From Polyangiaceae bacterium (GTDB taxonomy: Bacteria; Myxococcota_A; Polyangia; Polyangiales; Polyangiaceae): a stretch of DNA of 64,000 nt. Below, piece by piece: positions 51,999-59,428 of the stretch; position 1 is the stretch's first letter; the number at the start of each line of letters is the position of its first letter. Both the position numbers and the translations under genes were made by a program. Where the stretch lies: positions 1 to 64,000 of the forward strand of contig CANJMI010000004.1 in NCBI GenBank assembly GCA_947475525.1. Reading direction: 5' to 3'. The notes below the pieces were generated by a model, which saw only the letters and a program-made list of their open reading frames with translations, made no database searches and was not told where the DNA came from.

Positions 51999-53069
51999 AT
52001 GAAAAAACCGACGATGCAGAACCCCACTCGCACGGCCGCGACCACCGCCATTCTCGGCGCGCTCACGTTCTTCACGGTCACCGCTCGTGCCCAGGCGCCC
52101 GTCGCCGAACCGAGCGCGGAGGACAAAGCGACCGCCCGCGCCCTGCTCGACGAAGGCGACGCGTTGACGAAGAAAGGCAGCCTCGAGGCCGCGCGCGACA
52201 AGTACAAATCCGCCGATGCCATCATGGGCGTGCCGACGACGGGGCTCTCGCTCGCCGACGCACAGGTCAAGCTAAACCTGCTCGTCGAAGCGGCCGACAC
52301 CTACGCGCGCGTGCAGCGTTTTCCTTCAAAAGCTGGCGAACCCAAGGCCTTCACCCAAGCACGTGCACAGGCCGAGAAGCGCCTCGCCGAGCTCACGGAT
52401 CGCATCCCGAGCGCGACGGTGAAGCTTGCGCAAGGCGAACCCAGCGACGTGATGCGAGTGACCATCGACGACCGCGAAGTCTCGGCAGCCGCGCGCTTCC
52501 TTCCGCGTAAGCTGAATCCGGGCAAGCACCAGGTCGTCGTCGATTCCGGCGAATTTCGGGGCACGCAGAGCTTTGATCTCCCCGAGCGCGCCAACCAGAC
52601 CGTCACCGTGACGCTCGCAGCCACGGGCCAGCCCGCGTTCAAAAGCACGTCAACCACGCAGACCCCGGCAGGCGGCGGTGGCAGCGAATCGAGCGTCGGC
52701 ACCGTGCCCCCAATCGGAGGCGACCGCGCGACGGGCTCCACTGTCCACCCCGGCGTCTGGATCAGCGTCGGCGTCGCGGGGGTAGGTGCGCTCGTCGGGA
52801 CGATAAGCGGACTTGGTGCATTCGGTGCGAAGCGGGACCTCGAGACGCAGTGCCCCGGCGGCGTGTGCGTCACCAATGAAGCCAAAGACACCTACGCTCG
52901 CGCGACCGGACTTGCGAACGTCGCGACGGCAAGCTTCGTGCTCGCGGCAGCAGCCGGCGGAACCGCGGGACTCGTGTATTTCCTGACGAGCGAGCCTGCG
53001 CCTGCGGCGAGCGCCTCGATCATGCCGGTCGTCGGGCCGGGTTACCTCGGCGTGGCCGGAAGCTTCTAG
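51999..53069 (+). CDS. PEGA/TPR-type secreted protein
   Basis: The 356-residue product has a Sec signal ending in TARAQA. An Ala/Lys/Glu-rich N-terminal region with TPR-like helices (KGSLEAARDKYKSADAIMG, LVEAADTYARVQRF) is followed by a PEGA-like beta domain (VTIDDREVSAAARFLPRKLNPGKHQVVVDSG) that probably packs near the envelope. Two hydrophobic segments (GVWISVGVAGVGALVGTISGLG, and one near 305-325) then anchor or cross the membrane. The C-terminus is alanine-rich. Such proteins are common in Polyangia. Their role is not known. Confidence 0.75.
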   Translation: MKKPTMQNPTRTAATTAILGALTFFTVTARAQAPVAEPSAEDKATARALLDEGDALTKKGSLEAARDKYKSADAIMGVPTTGLSLADAQVKLNLLVEAADTYARVQRFPSKAGEPKAFTQARAQAEKRLAELTDRIPSATVKLAQGEPSDVMRVTIDDREVSAAARFLPRKLNPGKHQVVVDSGEFRGTQSFDLPERANQTVTVTLAATGQPAFKSTSTTQTPAGGGGSESSVGTVPPIGGDRATGSTVHPGVWISVGVAGVGALVGTISGLGAFGAKRDLETQCPGGVCVTNEAKDTYARATGLANVATASFVLAAAAGGTAGLVYFLTSEPAPAASASIMPVVGPGYLGVAGSF

Positions 53070-53096
53070 TCGGTTCGCGCTCGGCTGACGACGCGC

Positions 53097-53930
53097 TCAG
53101 CTGACGACGCGCAGCGAGCGACCGACGAGCAGCTCGTTTTGGCTGCCCATGCGGTAGCCGGCCAGGTCCACCGTCACGAACTTGAAGCCATGCGCGAGAC
53201 CCGCGTCGACGATGCGCTCGCGCACCCCGGCCTCGAACGCCCGCGGCAACTCACCGAGCTCGACCTCCACACGCGCGACAGCGTCGTGGTAACGCACGCG
53301 CACCTGGCGAAACCCGAGCTCCGCGCGCAAGACCCGCTCGAGGCCACCGATTTGGGCGAGGCGCTCACGTGTGACGCTCGTTCCGTAAGGGATGCGACTC
53401 GACAAACACGCGGACGCGGGCTTGTCCCAGATACCAAGGCCAAGTGCCAGCGCCCCTTCGCGCACGTCCGCCTTCGAGAAACCGAGCTCGACGAGTGGGC
53501 TCAGTACACCGGCCTGCGCCGCGGCTTCGAGCCCCGGGCGGTAGTCACCGAGGTCGTCGACGTTGGTACCATTGAGGATGTGCTCGAACTGCCACTCGCG
53601 CCGCTTGGCCACGGCGACGCGGTAGAGTTCACTCTTGCAGTGAAAGCAGCGGTCGGCGTTGTTCGCAACGTACGCGGGGTCATCGATTTCGCTCGAGTCG
53701 ACCAGCCGATGATCGGCCCCCATCGCCCGGGCAATCGAGCAGGCTTCCTCGCGCTCGAGCTCGGGCAAGCTCGGTGAAACGGCCGTCATCCCGACTGCGC
53801 GCTCTCCGAGTTCGGCGTGCGCCACGGCCAGTACGAAGGCGCTATCGACCCCGCCGGAATAGCAGACGAGCACGGAGCCGAGCTCCCGCATTCGCTGCCG
53901 CAGTGCATCGAGCTTTGCTGTCGAGCTCAC
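53097..53930 (-). CDS. larE: LarE-type sulfur transferase
   Basis: The 277-residue PP-loop enzyme has the ATP site SGGVDS (25-30), the CxxC of NADRCFHCKSELY (Cys95, Cys98) and PASACLSSRIPYG with Cys175, which matches the sacrificial Cys176 of Lactobacillus plantarum LarE. Cys95 and Cys98 together with Cys175 could instead hold a [4Fe-4S] cluster as in other LarE variants. LarE inserts sulfur into the nickel-pincer cofactor of lactate racemase. LarB and LarC are not in the window, so the pathway is incomplete here. Confidence 0.93.
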   Translation of the reverse strand: MSSTAKLDALRQRMRELGSVLVCYSGGVDSAFVLAVAHAELGERAVGMTAVSPSLPELEREEACSIARAMGADHRLVDSSEIDDPAYVANNADRCFHCKSELYRVAVAKRREWQFEHILNGTNVDDLGDYRPGLEAAAQAGVLSPLVELGFSKADVREGALALGLGIWDKPASACLSSRIPYGTSVTRERLAQIGGLERVLRAELGFRQVRVRYHDAVARVEVELGELPRAFEAGVRERIVDAGLAHGFKFVTVDLAGYRMGSQNELLVGRSLRVVS

Positions 53931-53978
53931 GCCGCGAGGTCTAGCACGACCACCGTGGCGCCGCGCGCAGGCACGCGC

Positions 53979-54575
53979 TCACAACCTGCGGGTAATCTTC
54001 AAGACCGCGAACGTGGCGACGAGCAGCATGAGCGCCACGATACCCACGACCGCGAGTGCGCTCCGCTTGCCCACTTGAGCGGGCGGAGCCGTGAGCTTGC
54101 CGTCTACCGCCGGCGTGAGCTCCGGTGCGCGTGCCTCGACTTCCATCGCCAGGCTGTAGTTCGACAAAAACTTATGAGCCGCGTCAAAGAACAGCTGATA
54201 CGCAGCCGCGTCGAGCGGGAAGAGCTTCTTTGGAAACCGCATGGCGTGCAGCTGGTTGAGGCACTCGTGGGTGCGAAGCTTCGCAGAATGCGCGGTCAGG
54301 TTGACGTGCCCTACGGTCACGGCCGATTCACCGGGAGTCTTCGATTCGAGCACGATGTGCTGCAGCGCCTGCCTGCCGCCTTCGGTGCTGACGCCCATCG
54401 GCGGGCGCATGGTCGGAGCGTAGCCGCTGACGTCCTGCTTGCTGAATCTCGCAACGAACAGCTGAGCCACATCGAACGCCACTTGCGCGTTCATGGTTCG
54501 GCCTGCCTCGCCGCGCGGTCGGGTTGGTTTGCTGATCTCACTCATGATGACGTTTGGCGAAGTTTGCCCAGACAT
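53979..54575 (-). CDS. Hypothetical C-terminal tail-anchored protein
   Basis: The 198-residue protein has a soluble N-terminal region of about 170 residues (start MSGQTSPNVIMSEI) and one C-terminal helix (ALAVVGIVALMLLVATFAVL) followed by a basic KITRRL tail, so it is tail-anchored with its bulk on the cytoplasmic side. The soluble part, with TVGHVNLTAHSAKLRTHECL and FPLDAAAYQLFFDAAHKFL, is not recognised. The ATG at 54575 has GGAG about 8 to 12 bases upstream. It lies between larE and nhaA on the same strand. Confidence 0.6.
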   Translation of the reverse strand: MSGQTSPNVIMSEISKPTRPRGEAGRTMNAQVAFDVAQLFVARFSKQDVSGYAPTMRPPMGVSTEGGRQALQHIVLESKTPGESAVTVGHVNLTAHSAKLRTHECLNQLHAMRFPKKLFPLDAAAYQLFFDAAHKFLSNYSLAMEVEARAPELTPAVDGKLTAPPAQVGKRSALAVVGIVALMLLVATFAVLKITRRL

Positions 54576-54626
54576 CTCCCAATCTCCAAGAGAATGACAC
54601 ACTCCCACGTCGCCCAGCGAAGACCC

Positions 54627-55856
54627 TCAGGCCTCTCTTCGCACAACCCCGAGGACGCGTACGCCGATGAAGACGAGCGGCGCCGCCACGACTGAGAAGA
54701 GAGCCCCCATCTTCGCCGCCGCTTCGACCGCGGGGTCGCTGAACGCCGCGCCCGCCACGAAAAGCGCGACGGTCAACCCGAGCGCCGCGGTCATGCCCAC
54801 GAGCGGGAGCTCCTTCGACGAGAGACCATCGGGGAGCGCAAAACCCAATCTTTTACCGAGCAAAGCGAAGGTCGTCACGCCAAGCGTCTTGCCCACGAGC
54901 AACGCTACGAACACCGCCCACGTCGCAGCTCCAACCGCGCCGAACGCAACGCCCGCGTTTGTAAGGCCGAACCCGAACATGCCGAAATCAACCCACTGTC
55001 GCAGCGCTTGCTCGAAGCGCCGCATCGTGTCGGTCACGTCCGCGGCCCCGTCACGCTCGACGAAAAGGCCTTCATCTTGCACCGCGTGCGGCATGAACGG
55101 CACGACGAATACGAGCGCCAGCGCGGGATGCAAGTGCGCCTTCGCGAGGCCGAGCCAACACATCGCCCCCGCGACGAAAATGTAAGGCCACGGCGAGAAG
55201 ACCGACCGGCGTCGCATTACCCACGCAAGCCCCATCCCAACGCCGACGAGTGCAAGCCAAGCGGGCGCGAAGGGGATCGCGGAATTCGAGTAAAAAACCG
55301 CAAGAATCAGAAGGCCGATGCCGTCGTCGGCTACCGCGAGCAGCAAGAGGTAGCTCACCGCCGGATGCCGCGAGCCAAAAGCCGCGCGCGCAACGAGCCA
55401 TGCGAGGGCGATGTCGGTCGCGGTCGGTACGCCCCAACCGCGTGCGATGCCGGGCGCGTCGAGCCAGCCCACCATCGCCTTGTAGACCACGATCGGCCCG
55501 ATGACCCCTCCGAGCGTGCCGAGCAGCGGGTTGACCGCGCGACGGAGTGGAGACAGCGGCCCCCCGGGTAGGCAAGCCTCCGTGATTTCCTTCGCGGCGA
55601 TGCCGAAAAAGAACACCATGAACACGTCGCTCACGAGCCAATGAAACGTGCAGACCTCGGCGACCCACGCTCCGGGCTTACAAAAAGCCGCAAGCGGCGA
55701 CCCGTGGATCGCCGCTCGGTAACCAGAGTTGTCGAGGTTCGCCCAGACGAGCGCCGCGACAACCCCCGCAATCAGCGGCAGCGAGAATTCGCGTAGGAGC
55801 GAAACCCCGCTTTTCCGCTCAGCGACGACGACGTGAGTCGTTTTCGCCGCCACCTT
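54627..55856 (-). CDS. nhaA: Na+/H+ antiporter NhaA
   Basis: The 409-residue antiporter has about twelve helices, ATDIALAW as in NhaA, and AVADDGIGLLILAVFY with the adjacent Asp pair (D163/D164 of E. coli) that binds Na+ and H+. No Met codon occurs before the second helix. GTG 55856 (or 55850) fits best, with GGAGG about 11 bases upstream. This puts its start 38 bases inside the 3' end of pnp. The frame upstream of that GTG is shifted coding sequence of pnp and is not used. It exchanges sodium for protons at the inner membrane. Confidence 0.88.
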   Translation of the reverse strand, partial: KVAAKTTHVVVAERKSGVSLLREFSLPLIAGVVAALVWANLDNSGYRAAIHGSPLAAFCKPGAWVAEVCTFHWLVSDVFMVFFFGIAAKEITEACLPGGPLSPLRRAVNPLLGTLGGVIGPIVVYKAMVGWLDAPGIARGWGVPTATDIALAWLVARAAFGSRHPAVSYLLLLAVADDGIGLLILAVFYSNSAIPFAPAWLALVGVGMGLAWVMRRRSVFSPWPYIFVAGAMCWLGLAKAHLHPALALVFVVPFMPHAVQDEGLFVERDGAADVTDTMRRFEQALRQWVDFGMFGFGLTNAGVAFGAVGAATWAVFVALLVGKTLGVTTFALLGKRLGFALPDGLSSKELPLVGMTAALGLTVALFVAGAAFSDPAVEAAAKMGALFSVVAAPLVFIGVRVLGVVRREA

Positions 55857-58362
55857 CACCACCGGAGCCGCCTCCACCAACGGTACCGCCTTCACCACCG
55901 GTGCCGCCTTCACCACCGGCGCTCGACGAGCGGCGGGCACGGCGACGACGCTCGGCGTCCTCACTGCTCTCGCCGGCAGGGCCGCCAGGCGAACCGCCAA
56001 CCGAAGGCGCGTCGCTGAAGCTGACCTGCGGGAGGTCATCTCCACCGCCGTGACCGCTTTCACGGGGCGCCACGTTGCCCGAAGGCCCAGTCGGCGCGGG
56101 ACCACGGTCATCGCGGCGTGGGCCACGATCGTCGCGGCGCGGGCCACGGTCGTCGCGGCGCGGGCCACGATCGTCGCGGCGCGGACCACGATCACGGTCA
56201 CCGCCGGGGGCGGGGCCACGATCGCCGCGCTCACGCTCCGGAGGTGCTTGGAAGCCTTCGGGCTTCGGCAATGTCTCGCGGTGGCTCAAGCGAACCTTGC
56301 CATCGTTGTCGACGCTGAGGACCTTGACCCTGAGCGGATCGCCCTCCTTGCAGATGTCGTCGACGCGCTCGGTGCGGCCCCACGCGAGCTCGGACACGTG
56401 CACGAGGCCATCCCAGTTCGGGAGGATCTCGACGAACGCACCGAAGTCCGCGAGGCGGCGAACGATGCCGTCGTAGATCTTGCCGACCTCGGGCTCGGAG
56501 GTAAGGCCGTTGACGATGTCGATCGCCTTGCGGAGCGCCTCGGCGTCGGCCGACGCGATGTTGACCGTGCCGTCATCCTCGACATCGATGCTGACGCCGG
56601 TCTGATCGACGATGCCCTTGATGGTCTTGCCACCGGGCCCGATGATGATGCGGATCTGCTCGGGCTTGATCTTGATCGACACGATGCGCGGCGCGTACTT
56701 GCTGAGCTCGGGGCGCGGGGCCGGGAGCGTCTCGAGCATTTTGCCGAGGATGTGGAGACGGCCTTCGCGCGCTTGGTTCAACGCCTGGAGCATCAACTCG
56801 CGGGACAGGCCCTTGATCTTGATGTCCATCTGGATCGCGGTGATGCCCTTCTCGGTGCCGCAGACCTTGAAGTCCATGTCGCCGAGGTGGTCCTCGTCAC
56901 CGAGGATGTCACTGAGGATGATGCTGCGATCGCCGTCGGTGATAAGGCCCATCGCGATGCCCGCGACCGGCGCCTTGATCGGCACGCCCGCGTCCATCAG
57001 CGACATGCAGCCACCACACACGGCCGCCATCGACGAGGAGCCGTTCGACTCGAGCGTCTCGCTGACGATGCGCACGGTGTAAGGGAACTGCTCCTTGGTC
57101 GGCATGATTTGGGCGACCGCCCGCTCGGCGAGTGCGCCATGACCGATCTCGCGGCGAGCTGGGCCACGCATCGGCTTGGTCTCGCCCGTGGAGAATGGCG
57201 GGAAGTTGTAATGCAGGAAGAAGCGCTTCCAGCTCTCACCGGTGAGCGAATCGATCTTCTGCTCGTCGTTCGACGTGCCGAGGGTGGTCGTCGCGATCGC
57301 TTGCGTCTCGCCACGCTGAAAGAGCGCGCTGCCGTGGGTGCGGAAGAGCACGCCGGCCTCGGTCACGATCGGGCGAATGTCGCGTGGGCCTCGACCGTCG
57401 ATGCGGCGCTGCTCGGCGAGCATGAAGTTGCGGACGACGTGGTATTTGCGCTCGTCGAACTCGTTTTTTACAAGCTTCTCGAGGGCCGCATACCGGTCAT
57501 CACCGAGCTCGGCCTTCATGGTCGCGAGCAGCTTCGTCTTGAGGACCGCATAGCCCTCGTAGCGCGCTTGCTTCTCCTTCACGCGCGAGGCGCGGTCGAG
57601 GTCCGCATCGACAATGGCGCTGACGCGTGCAGCCACGTCCGCCGGGAGCGCGTCGGGCGACCACGCGATTTTCGTTTTGCCTACGGCGGCGCGGATTTCC
57701 TCGATCAGCGTGAGCACCGGCTGGGCCGCAGCGTGGGCGAACTGAAGCGCGTCCGCGACCTCCTGCTCGCTCGCCTCGGCGGCTCCGCCTTCGACCATCA
57801 CGATCGCGTCGCGCGTGCACGCAACCATCAGGTTCATGTCGCACTTCTCGAACTGGCTGTTCGTCGGATTGATGACGAACTCACCATCGATGCGACCGAC
57901 GCGAACGCCGACGATTGGGCCGTCCCAAGGGAGGCCAGACATGTGGCAACAAAGGCTCGCGCCCGTCAGGGCAAGACCGTCACCGCGGTTCTCGCCGTCG
58001 GCCGACATCACCGTCGCGACGATCTGCGTGTCCATGCGGAACCCCTCGGGGAACAACGGACGCAGCGGGCGATCCATGATGCGACAGCAGAGGATTTCTT
58101 CGTCGCGGAGGCGCCCTTCACGCTTGAAAAATCCACCGGGGATCTTGCCTGCGGCGTAAGTCTTCTCGACGTACTCGCATGTCAGCGGGAAGAAGTCGGT
58201 GCCGGGGCGCGGGGGCGCGTAGCACAAAGTAACGAGGACCTGGGTCTCCCCATAGGTCACCAGAACGGAGGCATCGGCGAGCTTCGCGAGCTTGCCGGTC
58301 TCGAAGGTGAGCGGGCGACCGCCCAGCATGACGGATTCACGCACGATTTGACGAACGGACAT
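55819..58362 (-). CDS. pnp: Polynucleotide phosphorylase with repetitive C-terminal tail
   Basis: The 847-residue protein is longer than the usual 700. It has two RNase PH domains (LFQRGETQAIATTTLGTS, SDILGDEDHLGDMDFKVCGT with the catalytic Asp residues), a KH domain (RIIIGPGGKTIKGIVDQTG) and an S1 domain (VRRLADFGAFVEILPNWDGLVHVSEL). About 145 residues follow the S1 domain: an RG-rich tail with four GPRRDDR units, then Gly/Glu-rich repeats. PNPase degrades RNA from the 3' end and is a degradosome member. The tail suggests extra RNA or protein contacts. The ATG at 58362 has AGGAG 9 bases upstream. The order rpsO-pnp is conserved. Confidence 0.96.
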   Translation of the reverse strand: MSVRQIVRESVMLGGRPLTFETGKLAKLADASVLVTYGETQVLVTLCYAPPRPGTDFFPLTCEYVEKTYAAGKIPGGFFKREGRLRDEEILCCRIMDRPLRPLFPEGFRMDTQIVATVMSADGENRGDGLALTGASLCCHMSGLPWDGPIVGVRVGRIDGEFVINPTNSQFEKCDMNLMVACTRDAIVMVEGGAAEASEQEVADALQFAHAAAQPVLTLIEEIRAAVGKTKIAWSPDALPADVAARVSAIVDADLDRASRVKEKQARYEGYAVLKTKLLATMKAELGDDRYAALEKLVKNEFDERKYHVVRNFMLAEQRRIDGRGPRDIRPIVTEAGVLFRTHGSALFQRGETQAIATTTLGTSNDEQKIDSLTGESWKRFFLHYNFPPFSTGETKPMRGPARREIGHGALAERAVAQIMPTKEQFPYTVRIVSETLESNGSSSMAAVCGGCMSLMDAGVPIKAPVAGIAMGLITDGDRSIILSDILGDEDHLGDMDFKVCGTEKGITAIQMDIKIKGLSRELMLQALNQAREGRLHILGKMLETLPAPRPELSKYAPRIVSIKIKPEQIRIIIGPGGKTIKGIVDQTGVSIDVEDDGTVNIASADAEALRKAIDIVNGLTSEPEVGKIYDGIVRRLADFGAFVEILPNWDGLVHVSELAWGRTERVDDICKEGDPLRVKVLSVDNDGKVRLSHRETLPKPEGFQAPPERERGDRGPAPGGDRDRGPRRDDRGPRRDDRGPRRDDRGPRRDDRGPAPTGPSGNVAPRESGHGGGDDLPQVSFSDAPSVGGSPGGPAGESSEDAERRRRARRSSSAGGEGGTGGEGGTVGGGGSGGEGGGENDSRRRR
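56099..56182 (-). repeat. Four 21-bp tandem repeats in pnp tail
   Basis: Four consecutive units (56099-56119, 56120-56140, 56141-56161, 56162-56182), differing by a few bases, each encode GPRRDDR on the minus strand. A fifth degenerate copy follows. The array lies in the region after the S1 domain. Confidence 0.9.
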
Positions 58363-58532
58363 GGTGCAGTCTCCTGCGCAAGACGCCTAGGGCGCTGCGC
58401 ATTCTGGCCGCGCCGCAACAGGGTCTTCTTCCTCGGTTCCTAACCATGACCCTGGGTCATGAGTACGAAACGAAGACGAAGAGGGACTTGCTGGGTTTGG
58501 CGGATGGCGGGTGGCGGTTTGGGACCGGCCGC

Positions 58533-58563
58533 GAAGCCGAGACAGACTCTCAGCCTCGGCTTC
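58533..58563 (-). ncRNA. Hairpin in the rpsO-pnp intergenic RNA
   Basis: A perfect 9-bp stem (GAAGCCGAG / CTCGGCTTC) with a 13-base loop starts 18 bases after the rpsO stop codon. No U-run follows, so a simple terminator is unlikely. In E. coli the rpsO-pnp gap holds an RNase III hairpin controlling pnp. This could be the counterpart, by position only. Confidence 0.45.
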
Positions 58564-58581
58564 CACGGCGCGGTCGATGAA

Positions 58582-58848
58582 TCACTTGCGAAGGCCGAGT
58601 TGGCTAATCAGCGACTTGTAGCGCTCGTAGGCAACGCGCTTGAGATAGTCGAGTTGGCGACGACGCTGGCTGACCAGCTTCAAGAGACCACGGCGCGAAT
58701 GATGATCCTTCGTGTGGGTCTTGAAGTGCCCGGTGAGTTCCGAGATACGCGCCGAGAGGATTGCGATCTGGACCTCGGGAGAACCCGTGTCTGTCTCATG
58801 GGTTCGGTATTGAGCGACGATTTCAGCTTTTTTTAACGGATGAAGCAT
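58582..58848 (-). CDS. rpsO: 30S ribosomal protein S15
   Basis: The 88-residue ribosomal protein binds 16S rRNA and protein S6/S18. Its motif [49 protein letters not shown] is typical. It is the first gene of the rpsO-pnp unit, 219 bases before pnp. A convincing promoter lies upstream. Confidence 0.98.
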   Translation of the reverse strand: MLHPLKKAEIVAQYRTHETDTGSPEVQIAILSARISELTGHFKTHTKDHHSRRGLLKLVSQRRRQLDYLKRVAYERYKSLISQLGLRK

Positions 58849-58923
58849 GTGTTGAGCTCCGACGCCTGACCGCGAGCCGCCCGGATTTGGGTCGGCCTGC
58901 AGGGAGGCCCTATTGGGTCGCGC

Positions 58924-58951
58924 AGTATACGCGTCGTTAGCGGAGGGTCAA
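58924..58951 (-). promoter_or_regulatory. Sigma70-type promoter of rpsO-pnp
   Basis: Reading the minus strand, TTGACC (58946-58951) and TATACT (58924-58929) are separated by 16 bases, each matching its consensus at five of six positions. Transcription would start near 58917, giving a leader of about 70 bases before the rpsO ATG. In some bacteria an S15-binding leader regulates this gene. The leader here can form a small GGCCT/AGGCC stem, but no more can be said. Confidence 0.75.
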
Positions 58952-59014
58952 CCCTAGGTATTCCGCGTGCAAGGCTTGCGGGAGGGCCCCGTTCCGTTGG
59001 ATGCTCGCGCCCTG

Positions 59015-59428
59015 ATGCGCCAAGGTCGGAGTGAAATTCTGCGTGTGGGGGCGGCAGCCTTGCTCGCCCTCGCTGGGACGGGCTGCAGCGCGGCTATCGA
59101 GCGGGACTGGGAGTCGCTCGCTCCCCTCGGCAATGGAGAACTGAACCGCTTGTCGGCGTACACCGATAAGACCGCTGACGCGACCATCTACGCGACCCAC
59201 GCGAACGCCCCGAACACCTGGATCGGGTTCTACTTCGAGGGGACCTGGGTCGAACAGAACGATGCCTTTTTCTTCACCTTCAGCTGCAAGAAGGGACCGT
59301 GCGACGGTGACGACTTCGAGTTGAGGTGCGAGATCGTCGACGAAAACAACGGCGAGACGTTCAAGCTCGACTGCGGCGCCACAGGAAAATGGAAAAACTA
59401 CCCGTTCAGCTGGCAGGAGGTCCTTTGA
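59015..59428 (+). CDS. Small lipoprotein, unknown function
   Basis: The 137-residue product starts MRQGRSEILRVGAAALLALAGTGC. After the Cys come a short linker and a compact domain with four Cys in two pairs (SCKKGPCDGDDFELRC, KLDCGATGKW), possibly disulfides in the periplasm or outer leaflet. No known family recognised. Its stop overlaps the start of the next gene, so it is the first of three cotranscribed genes with the two amidohydrolases. A longer start at 58967 is possible but only adds polar residues. Confidence 0.7.
   Translation: MRQGRSEILRVGAAALLALAGTGCSAAIERDWESLAPLGNGELNRLSAYTDKTADATIYATHANAPNTWIGFYFEGTWVEQNDAFFFTFSCKKGPCDGDDFELRCEIVDENNGETFKLDCGATGKWKNYPFSWQEVL

Noticed and set aside
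54627-56234. Longer NhaA frame reaching far into pnp
   Set aside because: The added 126 residues are the shifted translation of the pnp tail (Ala/Val-rich repeats), so the start was set at GTG 55856.
56050-58443. A 797-codon plus-strand frame opposite pnp
   Set aside because: Long only because of high GC; the product is Arg/Asp/Ala-rich without any domain, while pnp on the minus strand is unmistakable.
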